Below the pieces are notes generated by a model. That model did not search any database. It was not told the DNA's origin and worked only from the letters and a program-made list of their open reading frames with translations. DNA of 64,000 nucleotides, from positions 459,166,330 through 459,230,329 of the forward strand of contig NC_057861.1 of NCBI RefSeq assembly GCF_019393635.1, in the 5' to 3' direction. Every line of letters begins with the position of its first letter. Position 1 is the stretch's first letter. The position numbers were made by a program, and so were the translations under genes. Of the stretch, positions 22,095-33,180 are shown piece after piece. Source of the stretch: Dromiciops gliroides (taxonomy: Eukaryota > Chordata > Mammalia > Microbiotheria > Microbiotheriidae).

Positions 22095-22190
22095 AGACTG
22101 ATAGAATGTAACTGGCCTGTGTTCACATAGGTAGCAAGTAGGCAAAGTGAAATTTGAACCCTATTTCTCTGAATCCAGATCAATTTCCAA
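22095..22190 (-). repeat. MIR fragment
   Basis: 'gtgttcacataggtagcaagtaggcaaagtgaaatttgaaccc' is a diverged reversed MIR core. Confidence 0.5.
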
Positions 22191-22551
22191 CAGCCAGCTC
22201 ACCCTGGAGATACCTCTGCCCCTTAGCCACCCTCCTCTTCCAATTGATATTGATGTCCAGAACTACCAGCAGAAAATTGTTATTACCAAATGTAATATTA
22301 CTTGACAAGTCTCTTAAATGATCCTAATAATGTCAGAATTTCAGTAATATTCTTGCATTCCTGCTCTTAAAATATTTACTCTTGATTGGGTTGAGCTGAA
22401 CCACATCCTAAGTCCCCCAACCTTATAAAAGAACCTAGCTTAAGCTGGATCTCAGCTTCTAGTGTCCTTGCCCATTCCTGTGGGATTCATGGCATTGTCA
22501 CAAGGAAAGGTGTGGGGGTCTTTAGTATTCCTCCTAAAGAATTATTCTCTT

Positions 22552-22690
22552 GGAGCAGCTAGATGGCACAGTGGATAAAGCACTGGCCTTGGATTCAGGA
22601 GGACCTGAGTTCAAATCTAGCCTCAAACACTTGACAATTACTAGCAAGTCACTTAACCCCAATTGCCTCCCTAAAAAGAAAAATAATAAT
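22552..22690 (+). repeat. S1 SINE with small internal deletion
   Basis: Missing part of the 'gctgtgtgaccctggg' box. Flanks share aattat(t/a)ctc. Confidence 0.88.
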
Positions 22691-22699
22691 TATACTCGC

Positions 22700-23665
22700 A
22701 AACACAGTCCAATTAGAATTAAAATGGTCTTTTATTTGACTCTACAGTGACTGAGTGGGAAGTCAAAGACTTCACCCCTGGGGAGGAGGATTCAGAAAAC
22801 ATTCTCCTCCCAGAACAGAAGGAAAGCAAAAGCTTTTATAGAAGATAGATGGGGTGTCCCCCTGAAAATGGAAAGTTCCTTTTTGGGGTGGGTTGAGGAA
22901 AGCTTGGATGCTTGTCATAGTCTTGAGAGTCAAGGGGAATTTTTTTGAAAAGATGGTCCTGACATTTGGGGTTATCTCTGTCTCCTAGCTCCGGTCAGGT
23001 AGTAGTCATGCCTAACTGACTTTCCTGCTATAGAATTTTATCTCTCCTTACTTCTTAGGTGTGTCTATCCTGATATCTGGTTGGTCAATATAAACTTTAA
23101 TAATCCTTTGATTCCTTGATATGTCTGTCCTGTCATGTGGTCATCTTTGGTTTAAATAGGGAGAGGGTGAAGATTAGAGAAAGGGGAGAGATTGTGATGG
23201 AGGCAACCTTTTGGAGAAGATGGGGAGAATGGGATGGATGGTACATGTCGGGATTGACTCTATAAGAGCCACTTCATTATCAGAAACTAAAGAAGGAGAG
23301 AGTGGGAGATTATGTCAAGGGGTTTTAAGATGGAGAGAAAGGAAGGAGAGAGAGTTAATGACCTCAATTTTTAAGGTAGAATATGAGCCAACATCCTTAA
23401 CTGATAGGATTATGGGGAGGAGATGTGGGAGGTTTGAGGAGAGAAAATAGGTTTGAAAAAGCTTCTGTAGGGAATAGGATAGAGAATCAATTAGGGTAGA
23501 GTTTTTGTTTTTTAGTTGCCTTGCTGCATCAAGGGCCCTGTTGAGTTTAGATCTCATGATCACTCAGCTCAGTTGAGTTCCTTTACCTTCATTAACAGCA
23601 GTGAGTAGAAGCACAAGTTTCAGATGGGGGGAGCAAATTAAGGTTGGGGATTGACAAGGCATAAA
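22700..23665 (-). mobile_element. LTR/ERV-derived region, minus strand, partial
   Basis: A poly-A-signal-like 'ttttattt' near 22730 in reverse orientation, followed by LTR-like then GA-rich sequence, suggests the 3' part of a degraded ERV. There is no recognisable Gag, Pol or Env reading. Extent uncertain. Confidence 0.35.
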
Positions 23666-23669
23666 CAAT

Positions 23670-24215
23670 TGTAAAGAATTCATTGTTATTTGAGGTTTTT
23701 ATGCCTCGGGGCGCACTAGCCTGGGGCTCCAAAAACCGCAGGGTGCTCCATCCACTGGTTGTAACCATTGCCATGGTGCTGGCACCTTACATCATCACCA
23801 CTCACCGAAGCCTACGTGGGCCTGGCAAAATTATAATGATTGGAAGCCTAGTGACGGCAGTCATGTGACTGTCAGAGTGGCCATCCCATTGGCTGGGGCT
23901 GTGTGGGGTTTTTCTGGGATTGGGGGAGGAGAATTGGGCATTCTAGCTAGAAGTTGGGAGGTGACAAGAGGTCTGTTGCATATTCTCAGCAGATTCCTGG
24001 GCGGTGGTATCTTTTCAGGTTATATAATTTCCCTTTTCTCATTTTATTTCCTTTTCCTTGATCCTACTGATTCTGTTTGTGTGGTTTTTTTTTAGTTCGT
24101 TCTTGTTAAAATAAATCCTGTTCTGTTCTGAGGGAGGCTGCTAGTCTCCTTCCTTGCCCCAATATTGGGGCGAGCTGCTTAGCTAGCACTCCCCAATTAA
24201 AAATTGGTCCTCACA
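23670..24215 (+). mobile_element. Solo LTR fossil, family B, with CAAT duplication
   Basis: Runs TGTAAAGAATTC to GGTCCTCACA (546 bp). It has TATATAA near 24019, AATAAA near 24110 and the 4-bp duplication CAAT at 23666-23669 and 24216-24219. The same LTR occurs inverted at 26955-28641. The 4-bp duplication and lack of internal sequence indicate a solo LTR left after recombination. Confidence 0.8.
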
Positions 24216-24354
24216 CAATAATAAAACAAGAGCGCTATGGATTTGAGAGTAAAGGTCAGCATAGAGGTGAACCATAGTGTTGAAATTAAGAAAGGAGGAA
24301 ATATATCTGATTGCTTATCATATCTCAGGGAGGGAGTATGATGTTTAAAATCTA

Positions 24355-24778
24355 TGTTGTGGTCACATTAAATTATAAGCTTCAGCACCAGTCTTTGGGC
24401 ATTAAACATTTATTAAAGCATACAGGTATTAACATGGAGTTCAGAAAGTTAAGAAAAGGCCTATCTCCAATAGAGTTCTAGTTTCGTTGGGTTCTTCCTC
24501 AAGTCCTCCTCCACAAGCCTGCTTTAATCAGGAACTCTTTAGCAAACTGATTGTGGAAGCTTTTTATAGGTCTGGAACAGAGGCGGTCCTTAAATACTGC
24601 TTCAAGCTGATTGGTTGGCATCCTCCAAATCCATTAAGGGCTAGCCAGGTATGATTACAATCTAGTTAACTTTGAAGTAGGCTAATCAGCAGTCAATCAC
24701 TCTCACTTGATTCAATCAGTTTAGATTAATCTCCAGGTGGGTCTTTGAGTATCTGCTAAATCCCATTATTTCATCACA
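24355..24778 (-). mobile_element. Solo LTR fossil, different family
   Basis: Minus strand from TGTGATGAAATAATGG to ACCACAACA, with TATAAAAAGC near 24560 and AATAAATGTTT near 24405. Adjacent to but unlike family B. No clear target duplication. Confidence 0.5.
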
Positions 24779-24853
24779 TTAGGAATAGAATCTGGAACTC
24801 AAAACTTAAAAAAAACCCAAATGTTTAAAAAAAATGTTTTAACATGTAATTGG

Positions 24854-24856
<3 letters not shown>

Positions 24857-24886
<30 letters not shown>
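24857..24886 (+). repeat. (AT)n microsatellite
   Basis: About 14 uninterrupted AT units. Confidence 0.95.
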
Positions 24887-24888
<2 letters not shown>

Positions 24889-25036
24889 AAGAAAGGAAGA
24901 AAGTAAAGTCAGAGCAGGAATGATGGCCTGAGAAAGTACTGAAGGATGGAGGAATGAAAGGTTATGATGAGGATGAAGAATAGGTTTAAGAGGACTAAGA
25001 CATAGGGAATGAATAAATAAATGAAAAGGCATTTAT

Positions 25037-25181
25037 GGGGCAACAAGGTGGCACAGTGGATAAAGCACTGGCCCTGGATTCAGGAGGTCCTGAGTTCAAA
25101 TCAGGCCTCAGACACTTGACACTTACTAGCTGTGTGACCTTGGGCAAGTCACTTAACCCTCATTGCCCTGCCAAAAAAAAA
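25037..25181 (+). repeat. S1 SINE
   Basis: Full length; flanks repeat aa(g)gcattta on both sides. Confidence 0.93.
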
Positions 25182-25184
25182 AGC

Positions 25185-25300
25185 ATTTATTAAGCATTTA
25201 TACTGTGCTAAATGCTTGAGATACAAATAGAAAAACAAAGTGGCTGCCCTGAGGAAGCTCACATTCTAATAGAGAGAATCAACTCATATAGGAAGTCTCA
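25185..25300 (+). repeat. Old interspersed repeat fragment (MIR/L2-age)
   Basis: 'tactgtgctaaatgcttgagatacaaatag' and 'tgccctgaggaagctcacattctaatag' match the related pieces at 26.15, 45.1 and 52.8 kb. Confidence 0.5.
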
Positions 25301-25309
25301 GCTGTAAGG

Positions 25310-26140
25310 CAGATGGAAAAACTCAGGGATCCTTAGTGTTTAGAAGCAGAGTAGATGGTAATATATCTTCTTTAGTGCCAATTACATTGATAAAACTAAA
25401 TGTTTCTGATGTTGAAACTTTTAAAAGTGCTGAGGATTTTGGTGGGGTTTTTCCCCTTATCTTTAATATCTGTGATTTTTGGGGGGGAGGTGGGAGCTTC
25501 AAGGAATATTCTGGAAGGACAGCTTCAGGTCATTGTTAATCCCAGGGCTCCAGAGTTTATTTGCTTGTCAATGGTGGTCGATTGTCAATTGGTATCAGTG
25601 GTGGCAGGAATGTCATCAGTCTCATTCTCCATAATCTATCCCCTATAATGGCTGCCTGGCTGTCTGGAACCAGCTGGTCTAGGGAGGCGGCAATTCTTTT
25701 TTTTTTTTTTTTGCAGGGCAATTGGGGTTAAGTGACTTGCCCAAGGTCACACAGCTAGGAAGTGTCAAGTGTCTGAGGCCAGATTTGAACTCAGGAACTC
25801 CTGAGTCCAGGGCCGGTGCTTTATCCACTGTGCCACCTAGCCACCCTGAGGCTGCAATTCTTGAGGCTCTTTGGTACAAGGTCCTGGGTTGCCTTCAATG
25901 GACTGTGGAAGATAGTGGTGCTCATTTGACTTGCCTGACATGTTTCTTCTTGTCTTTCCCTTAGGATGCCTTAGTGCTTCAGCTAGGCTGCCTTACCTGC
26001 CCCATCAGCAACAGTTCATGGGAGGTTAGTGTTGGTAGGACTCTTTTTCCCAAAGGAAATGGAATCTTTGATGGTTTTGATTAGATAGAAGAATGTTAGA
26101 GTTTGGAGGATCATGGAAATGTAATGTTTGTAGATGATGG
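25310..26140. other. Unassigned stretch, possibly degraded ERV internal sequence
   Basis: Lies within the LTR cluster and is interrupted by a SINE at 25699-25847. No protein motif could be read on either strand, so any ERV origin is inferred from position only. Confidence 0.25.
25699..25847 (-). repeat. S1 SINE with 15-bp duplication
   Basis: gaggc(g/t)gcaattctt at 25684-25698 and 25848-25862, one mismatch. Confidence 0.95.
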
Positions 26141-26149
26141 TGACATCTG

Positions 26150-26250
26150 GGGTGTCAGTCAAAATCATTTTTATGCTAAGCACTGGGGATACAAAGCAAA
26201 GCAAATCTCTGCCCTCAAGGAGTTTATAATCTAACTGGGGAGGCAACATG
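26150..26250 (+). repeat. Old interspersed repeat fragment (MIR/L2-age)
   Basis: 'tatgctaagcactggggatacaaag' and 'ctgccctcaaggagtttataatctaa' are typical of this widespread family. Confidence 0.55.
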
Positions 26251-26278
26251 CAAACAACTGTGTTTGAAAAAGATATAG

Positions 26279-26430
26279 GGAGCAGCTAGATGGCACAGTG
26301 GATAGAGCACCGGCCCTGGAGTCAGGAGTACCTGAGTTCAAATACGGCCTCAGACACTTAACACTTACTAGCTGTGTGACCCTAGGCAAGTCACTTAACC
26401 CCAATTGCCTCACTAAAAAAAAAAGAAAAA
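26279..26430 (+). repeat. S1 SINE with exact duplication
   Basis: gaaaaagatatag is repeated at 26266-26278 and 26431-26443. Confidence 0.95.
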
Positions 26431-26531
26431 GAAAAAGATATAGACAGTGATAGATATCTACACATATATTTTATATAAGCAAGGATTATATATCTTTATA
26501 TATATATGCTTATGTATCTTTAGAGATTGCT

Positions 26532-26535
<4 letters not shown>

Positions 26536-26562
<27 letters not shown>
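26536..26562 (+). repeat. (CA)n microsatellite
   Basis: About 13 CA units. Confidence 0.9.
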
Positions 26563-26586
26563 AATATATGTGAATCTCTTCTTTTC

Positions 26587-26734
26587 TTCTTTTTTTTTTG
26601 TGTGGGTCAATGAGGGTTAAAGTGACTTGCCCAGGGTCACACAGCTAGTGTCAAGTGTCTGAGGCTAGATTTGAACTCAGGTCATCCTGAATCCAGGACT
26701 GGTGCTTCATCCACTGTGCCACCTAGCTGCCTCC
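26587..26734 (-). repeat. S1 SINE with exact 16-bp duplication
   Basis: tgaatctcttcttttc at 26571-26586 and 26735-26750. Confidence 0.95.
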
Positions 26735-26954
26735 TGAATCTCTTCTTTTCAAGCTGCTTCCATCATAGAATTCAAAGAACTGGCTTCCCCAACATGATCT
26801 AACCTCCCTAGCTATGTTCTCTAGCGCTTACTACACCTACACTTATACCCTAGTTTTCACTGATCCCAGAGGTGAAGTTAGAGGTTCACAGTAAAAAGAA
26901 ACTTGTAATTATAGAGGAATTTCAAAAGACTCAATGGAAAAAAGAGGTCTGGAT

Positions 26955-28641
26955 TGTGGGGACCAATTTTTAATTGGGGAGTGTTAGCTAAGCGGCTTGC
27001 TGTGTAAAAAAATAATTAAAATAAGTATATCTAATCTTGAAAAATTATATAATTTTGGACTTATGAAAAATATAACTACATGAAAAATTCTAAGCTTAGA
27101 AAAATTATAATTGGGCTATATGTTCTGCCACAGTCACCATTCAAATGTGAAAATATTTTGAATGACTAGCCTAATTAAGGGGGCTAATCTGACTGGGGTA
27201 CTTAATCTTTGGACTTTTGACTAACTGGTTATCTGATTGCTATTAACTTAGCATGGGCCATTTATAAAGTTCCACCACACCACTCCCAAATTGATAAGCA
27301 AATACCAAGAAGCTTCTTAACTAAATAATCCAAGCAGAGTTTATTTATAAGATACTATTTAAAATTAAGAATACAGGGAAATAAAATGTACAACCTGACT
27401 GTGTTCCAGTGCTTCCTTCCACCTGCTGAGCCTGGAACCTTTTTAATACAATAAGGGCCTTAGCCACCTCTTGCCTCAGGTTATGTTCCACTTTTCTCTA
27501 ACTTTCACTCTTTTTCTCCTTCACTTCAGCTTCCCTGCTTCACTTTCACTTCTAACTCCACCTGCCTTAATCTTCACTTTCTCCAACCTGTACCCTGTGC
27601 TGACTGCTTCTGTGCTCTCCGATGCCCCCTGTTCTGTCTGTCTGTCTGCCTTTGCTGCCCCTCTAATCTCGTCAGCTGGCCTCCAGTCTGCCCCCTTCTC
27701 TCCTCCTTGCTCCTAGTCCTTTAGTCTTCTCCTGCATCCTTGTAGCCCCGTCTCTCGTCTGCCCCCCTTCCCTGTCTAACTCCCAGGTCTATATATAATT
27801 TTCCTTTTCTCCACTCAAATCTTGGGGCTTTTTGCACCCACACACCAAGCTAATCTGCCATCCGGGGCTGGGGCTGGGGGGGACGCTCGAGCATCACGTG
27901 CCTCAGCACAGGCTACACCAGAGCCCGGGCCTGGATGAGCCCAGGATCTCTCAGATAGCTCCGCTCAGGGTGGAGGGAGCTAGCGTTCCCTCCCCCCAGC
28001 TGTCTGACCTGGCATCTTGTACAGCCCATGGGTTTTTTTGGCTCAGCTGAAGCGGAGGGGGGAGGGCACCAGCACCTCCCACACAGAAGAGACCCTGAGG
28101 GCCTAAGGCTTTCTAATCTCAGCCTAAAGGTAGGGTCCCCAAATCAAAATAAATTTCCACAGCCGCAATATTGGGGCAAGGAAGGAGACTAGCAGCCTCC
28201 CTCAGAACAGAACAGGATTTATTTTAACAAGAATGAATTTAAAGAAAAAACACAAACAGGATCAGTAGGATCAAGGGAAAGGAAATAAAATGGGGAAAAG
28301 GAAATTATACAACCTGAAAAGATACCACTGCCCAGGAATCAGCTGTCTACCTCCCAGCTTTTAGCTAGAATGCCCAATTCTCCTCCCCCAATCCCAGAAA
28401 AACCCCACACAGCCCCAGCCAATGGGATGGCCACTCTGATAGTCACATGACTGCCGTCACTAGGCTTCCAATCATTATAATTTTGCCAGGCCCACGTAGG
28501 CTTCGGTGAGTGGTGGTGATGTGAGGTGCCAGCACCATGGCAATGGTTACAACCAGTGGATGGAGCACCCTGCGGTTTTCGGAGCCCCAGGCTAGTGCGC
28601 CCCGAGGCATAAAAACCTCAAATAACAATGAATTCTTTACA
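26955..28641 (-). mobile_element. LTR fossil, family B, inverted copy split by another LTR
   Basis: The outer parts, 26955 to about 27000 and about 28160-28641, together match the LTR at 23670-24215 in reverse, from TGTAAAGAATT (28641 inward) to TTGGTCCCCACA (26955). The middle 1.16 kb is a second LTR inserted later. No internal retroviral region is present. Confidence 0.75.
27000..28159 (-). mobile_element. Solo LTR fossil (1.16 kb), nested in family B LTR
   Basis: Minus strand from TGTGGAAATTTATTT to TTTTTTACACA. A TATATATAGACC box maps near 27790 and an AATAAACTC signal near 27340, leaving an unusually long stretch after the poly-A signal. GC-rich in the first third. Younger than its host LTR; target duplication not clear. 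Confidence 0.65.
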
Positions 28642-28990
28642 GCTTGGAGTGGCCCAGATTGAGGAGAATGGAAATGAGATGAGAGGTGGTCATTGGAAAC
28701 AGGGGTGCTTTAGGGTCAGGCAATCAGAAACTAAGTAGCACAGGGATTGAGAGGGGAACTGTAGTTCTTTTTTTGAAGTTTGTTATTTGTTATATGTTAC
28801 AAACTACCCATAGCCACTATGTATTTCTCCATTGCTCTATGTGATACTTAATTATAAGTGTTTGGAGACTAGTATTCAGTGATTTATAGCCATACACCAG
28901 TTTATGGAATATTGGCATTGAACAGATAGAGCCTTTAGTTCTGAGAGAGCTTAGGGGTAAAGAATCTTTGCAATTTCCTGGAGGCAACAC
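28642..28990. other. Stretch without recognised gene or repeat
   Basis: Follows the inverted LTR; nothing recognised. It does not match the flank of the plus-strand family B copy. Confidence 0.4.
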
Positions 28991-28999
28991 AGACTGTTC

Positions 29000-29240
29000 T
29001 CCTTTTCATAGTAATCCTGGATAATATATATCCTTTAGCCCCTTGGTTTTTTCTGTATGTGTGTGTGTGTAATAAGGTTATGGATTTCTCCCAGAAAGTT
29101 CTGCAGTGTTCAGGATGATGCCATCTGCAAATAGGAACATCTGGAGAACCGCCATCCACAGTCATTCACTTTTCAACTTGGATTCTGTATGAGATCTCAT
29201 CCATCATAGTGGCAAACACCTTTGTTAAGCTTATAGTTTC
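29000..29240 (-). mobile_element. Possible non-LTR reverse-transcriptase fragment
   Basis: Minus-strand frames read KVFATMMDEISYRIQ and, shifted, FADGIILNTAELSG, which resembles the RT order of a motif before F-A-D-D and the catalytic block itself. Frames are broken; RTE/BovB-like origin is a guess. Confidence 0.35.
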
Positions 29241-29292
29241 ATATAGTGCATCACCTAGCATTTACTGTACAAGCAGAGTCATTGAATGGGGT

Positions 29293-29298
<6 letters not shown>

Positions 29299-29332
<34 letters not shown>
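29299..29332 (+). repeat. (TG)n microsatellite
   Basis: About 17 TG units. Confidence 0.95.
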
Positions 29333-29335
<3 letters not shown>

Positions 29336-29436
29336 ATTTCGGGGAATAGTGAATGATTTTAGTGTATGCCTGGGAGACGTCTTGTTGAAACAGCCTTTAA
29401 GGTAGCATTTTGTCTATAGAATCTTGTGCTTTTTGT

Positions 29437-29584
29437 TTTTTTTTGTTTTGTTCTTTTGCAGGGCAATGAGGGTTAAGCAACTTGCTCAGGGTCACACAGC
29501 TGGTAAGTGTCAAGTGTCTGAGGTCGGATTTGAACTCAGGTCCTCCAGGACTGGCGATTGATCCACTGCGCCACCTAGCTGCCC
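29437..29584 (-). repeat. S1 SINE
   Basis: Reverse copy with a small deletion near its 5' end; flanks share an imperfect atc..tgctttt. Confidence 0.88.
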
Positions 29585-29864
29585 ATCACATGCTTTTGGT
29601 AAACATAATGGGCCCCTTGATGAAATGAAGTAACTGTTTATACCAAATACAAAGCTTAATTAACCATTTCTGGTTTTATTCAGCTAGGTAAACGAGTATA
29701 GGCAAACCCACCTAGAGTCAGGAAAAATCTGGGCTGAATCTATGAGATCGAGTTATGGGTTAGTATGAATTTTGACCCAAACTGGGAGCATATTAAAGAT
29801 TGTCTCCTTTCCTGCTTTTAGTTTCCTCAGGCTCACAGCCATCAGTAAACTCCTAAAGCTTCCT

Positions 29865-30040
29865 AATATTTTATAACTCTGAGCTATTACTTAGATAATA
29901 TTTGTAAAATCACTAGTGCAGTGCCTGACACTTAGTAGATGCTTAATGAATGCTTATTTCCTTTTTAATAAGAAGGGAAATGGAATAAATATTTACGTAT
30001 TACTCCCTAGGTGCCAGGCACTGTGCTAAGTATTTTTTTT
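29865..30040 (+). repeat. MIR/L2-type 3' fragments
   Basis: 'gtgcctgacacttagtagatgcttaatgaatgctt' followed by a reversed 'ggtgccaggcactgtgctaag', two old pieces side by side. Confidence 0.5.
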
Positions 30041-30210
30041 TTTTTACAAATAGTATCTAAGCAATAACTGAAAGCTATAAAATCACAGCAGTCAGATCAA
30101 AAGAGAATCCAAATATACCCATGAGACAAATACATTATACTCTAGGTATCATCCCATAAATGAAAGGCATCTCTATATTACTACTACTACTATTATTATT
30201 AATAATAATA

Positions 30211-30348
30211 TTGGTGAGGCAATTGGGGTTAAGTGACTTGCCCAGGGTCACACAGCTAGTAAGTGTTAAGTGTCCTGAGGCTGGATTTGAACTCAGGTCC
30301 TCCTGAATCCAGGGCCGGTGCTCTATCCATTGTGCCACCTAGCTGCCC
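30211..30348 (-). repeat. S1 SINE with (TAC/TTA)n tail
   Basis: The tail has turned into ACT/ATT/AAT trinucleotides at 30178-30210; flanks repeat catctctata. Confidence 0.9.
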
Positions 30349-30498
30349 CATCTCTATACAATTATTACCCCAAAATCACAATTCAAGAAACATAACACTA
30401 AATCATGGACTTAAGACATAAAATATGAAGCAAAACTTATTGCCAGCATAATAATAATGATGATAGTGATAGCTAACTCTTGTTCTTGTTGATATTAT

Positions 30499-30745
30499 TC
30501 AGTCATTCAGTTGTGTCTGACCCTTCATGACCCTGTGGACCATACTGTTTTCTTGGTAAAGATACTGGAGTGTTTTCCCGCTTTCTTCTCCAGCGTGTCC
30601 CCATTTTACAGATGAGGAACTGAGGCAATTAGGGGGTTAAATGGGTTGCCCAGGGTCACACAGCTCGTAGGAGTCTGAGATCAGATTTGAACTCAGATTT
30701 TCCCAGACTCCAGGCCCAGTGTTCCATCCACTGCACCACCATGCA
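30499..30745 (-). repeat. MAR1-type CORE-SINE
   Basis: Tail 'cagtcattcagttgtgtctgac', 'aaagatactggagtg', then the CORE and head 'ccactgcaccacc'. Confidence 0.85.
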
Positions 30746-30917
30746 GTTGAGTATATCTGCATAAGACAGCCCCTGAGACAAGTTCATTCCACGTGTCTGC
30801 TACTTCTGACTTTCTATACAAGTTGCATTCAGAAACCATTTTAGAGAAGTATTCACTTTTTCCCCCTCACAGCTACAAAAGTGTGGTACTGTCACTATTA
30901 AGAGCATGTCAGCTATT

Positions 30918-31104
30918 TTGTTGTTGTTCAGTCGTGTCTGACTCTTAATAACCCCATTTGCATTTGTTTTTTGGCAGACACTAGAGTGGTTTGCCATTTC
31001 TTTCTCCAACTCATTTTATAGATGAGGAAACGGATGCAAATGGGGTTAAATGATTTGCCTAGGGTCACACAGCTAATGAGGCTCAAAGGCTGGATTTGAC
31101 CTCA
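30918..31104 (-). repeat. MAR1-type CORE-SINE
   Basis: Starts 'ttgttgttgttcagtcgtgtctgactct' and lacks the outer tRNA-like head. Confidence 0.85.
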
Positions 31105-31712
31105 GTCAGATATGACTGAAGGACAGAACAACTTTTTCATTTAATCTCATTGACCAGAAATGTTTATCTAAATTAAAGTTAATCTGTGTCCAAGTCATTT
31201 CTAGTTGAGAGAGAAGAAGGATATGTAACTGTAGTTTCCTGTGTCCTCCAACTGGTCTCTCTGCTCTAAGATAATTTGAGTTAACAGGTATGGGATTCTT
31301 GAAAAAGAAAAAGATAATAATAATTAAAAGACAGTAGCATTTTAGAATAGTCATCATTGAATTCTTTCCTGGATTGCTTGCTCAAAGGACTAAAAAGAGT
31401 CTCCTTCTCCTAGGGCAGGAAGAAATACTGAGGAAGCTGGGTTCCTCATGAATACCAGATGGCCCCCATGCTTAGTGTGGCTTAAGTCAGCAGGGACAAA
31501 AACCTGAACCACATAGTTTATAGGAAAGGGTGGGTTTAGTTGATAAATCTCCCACTAATCAGGCACTAGAAGGGAGTTACTGGGATGAGCTATTGAGTAT
31601 GGGGCATGAAAGACCCTATCAAGGTTCATTCCAGATATAGGCAGTTCTAGGAAAAGGAATGAGAACAGAAAGTGGCTACAAGATAGGAGAAAAGAGTCTG
31701 TCTATATTCCTT

Positions 31713-31857
31713 TTTTTTTTTTTGCAAGGCAATGGGGGTCAAGTGACTTGCCCAGGGTCACACAGCTAGTAAGTGCCAAGTGTCTGAGGCTGGATTTGAA
31801 CTCGGGTCCTCCTGAATCCAGGGCGGGTGCTTTATCCACTGCACCACCTAGCTGCCC
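31713..31857 (-). repeat. S1 SINE
   Basis: Full length; ctatattcct repeats at both ends. Confidence 0.93.
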
Positions 31858-31974
31858 CTATATTCCTATTAACAAAAAGATCAGGCCCAGTTAAACAAAA
31901 CAGAGACATTTCCTGAAATACCTCAAACTTTTAAGGTCCTAGCACAGTGGATGAATCTCTTGCGAAGGAATTTT

Positions 31975-32297
31975 TTAAAATGTAATAAACATTTTTATTT
32001 ATAGTTTGGGGTTCCAATTTTTATCCCTCCTTCCCTCCCCTCTCCCTGAGGAGGCAAGCAATCAGATATGGGTTATACATGTATGATTATGTAAACATTA
32101 CCATATTTGTCATTTTGTACAAGAAAACTTGATTAAAAGAAAAAATGAAAGAAAATGAAAAATAGCATGCTTCAGTCTGTTCCATCAATATCAGTTCTTT
32201 CTTTGGAAGTGGAGAATATGTTTCATCAATAGTCCTTTGGGATTGTCTTGGATTATTATACTGTTGAGAATAGTCAAGTCATCTGTGATGGAACTTT
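31975..32297 (-). mobile_element. L1 3' UTR fragment
   Basis: From 'taataaacatttttatttatagtttggggttcc' through 'agcatgcttcagtctgttcc' to 'tcctttgggattgtcttgg', a reversed L1 3' UTR like those at 40.6 and 47.9 kb. Confidence 0.75.
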
Positions 32298-32311
32298 AAA
32301 AGGATATGGAA

Positions 32312-32470
32312 GGGGCAGCTAGATAGCACAGTGGTAAAGCACCGGCCCTGGATTCAGGAGTACCTGAGTTCAAATCCGGCCTCAGACACTTGACACTTAC
32401 TAGCTGTGTGACCCTGGGCAAGTCACTTAACCCTCATTGCCCTACAAAAAACAAAAAACAAAAACAAAAC
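32312..32470 (+). repeat. S1 SINE with exact duplication
   Basis: aaaaggatatggaa at 32298-32311 and 32471-32484, inserted into L1-derived sequence. Confidence 0.95.
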
Positions 32471-32549
32471 AAAAGGATATGGAAAAACGTCACTCAGGAT
32501 GATAAGGTCCAAGTAAAAAGTCATTCCTTCCTGGGGAACTCCTCCTCCT

Positions 32550-32706
32550 CCTCCTCCTTCTTCTTCTTCTTCCAGGGCAATGAGGGTTAAGTGACTTGCC
32601 CAGAGTCATACAACTAGTAAGTGTCAAGTGTCTGAGGTTGGATTTGGACTCAGATTCTCCTGAATCCAGGGCTGGTGCTTTATCCACTGCGCTACCTAGC
32701 TGCCCA
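32550..32706 (-). repeat. S1 SINE with (CTC/CTT)n tail
   Basis: Inverted relative to the SINE 80 bases away. Its tail became CTC/CTT triplets at 32538-32571; flanks share ggaactc. Confidence 0.9.
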
Positions 32707-32709
32707 TGG

Positions 32710-33180
32710 AACTCTTCTTTTGGGTATTTAAAACCCTTCATGAACTGGTTCCAGACTGACATTCCAAGCTTATCATACATTCTTCCCCTCCACCCACTCT
32801 TTCATCCAATCAGATTGTCGTTTTTTGCTTTTCCTCATACACAACATACCTCTGTGCCTCTCACAGGTTATCCCTCAGGCCTGGAATGAGATCACTCCTC
32901 CATTCCATCTCTTTATTCTTCTTCCATTTTCTTAATTTCCTTTAAAGTTCAAATCAAAAGTCACCATAAACATAAGGCAATTTTTTTTGATTCACCCAAC
33001 TATGAGTATCTTATACCCAAAATTATCTTGTACTTAATCATTAAGTATTTATTTAGTATGTACTTAAATCTTTACATGTTGTTTCCCCCCCAGTGGAATG
33101 GAAGGATTTTTATTTGTTGTTGAGATTATCCCTCATATTTCCAACCATTCAGTTTTGTATTTGTTGAGTGCCTTCCATAT
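32710..33180 (+). repeat. L2 LINE 3' end
   Basis: 'gtatttaaaacccttcatgaac', 'caggcctggaatgagatc', 'tttaaagttcaaatcaaaagtcacc', 'cccagtggaatggaagga' match L2 in order; very diverged. Confidence 0.65.

Noticed and set aside
23683-23868. A 61-residue frame (MLFEVFMPRGALAW...) nearly identical at 28443-28628
   Set aside because: It lies wholly inside the family B LTR; identity reflects two LTR copies, with no gene context.
22700-28641. A single provirus bounded by the two family B LTRs
   Set aside because: The LTRs are in opposite orientation, and the forward copy has its own CAAT target duplication.
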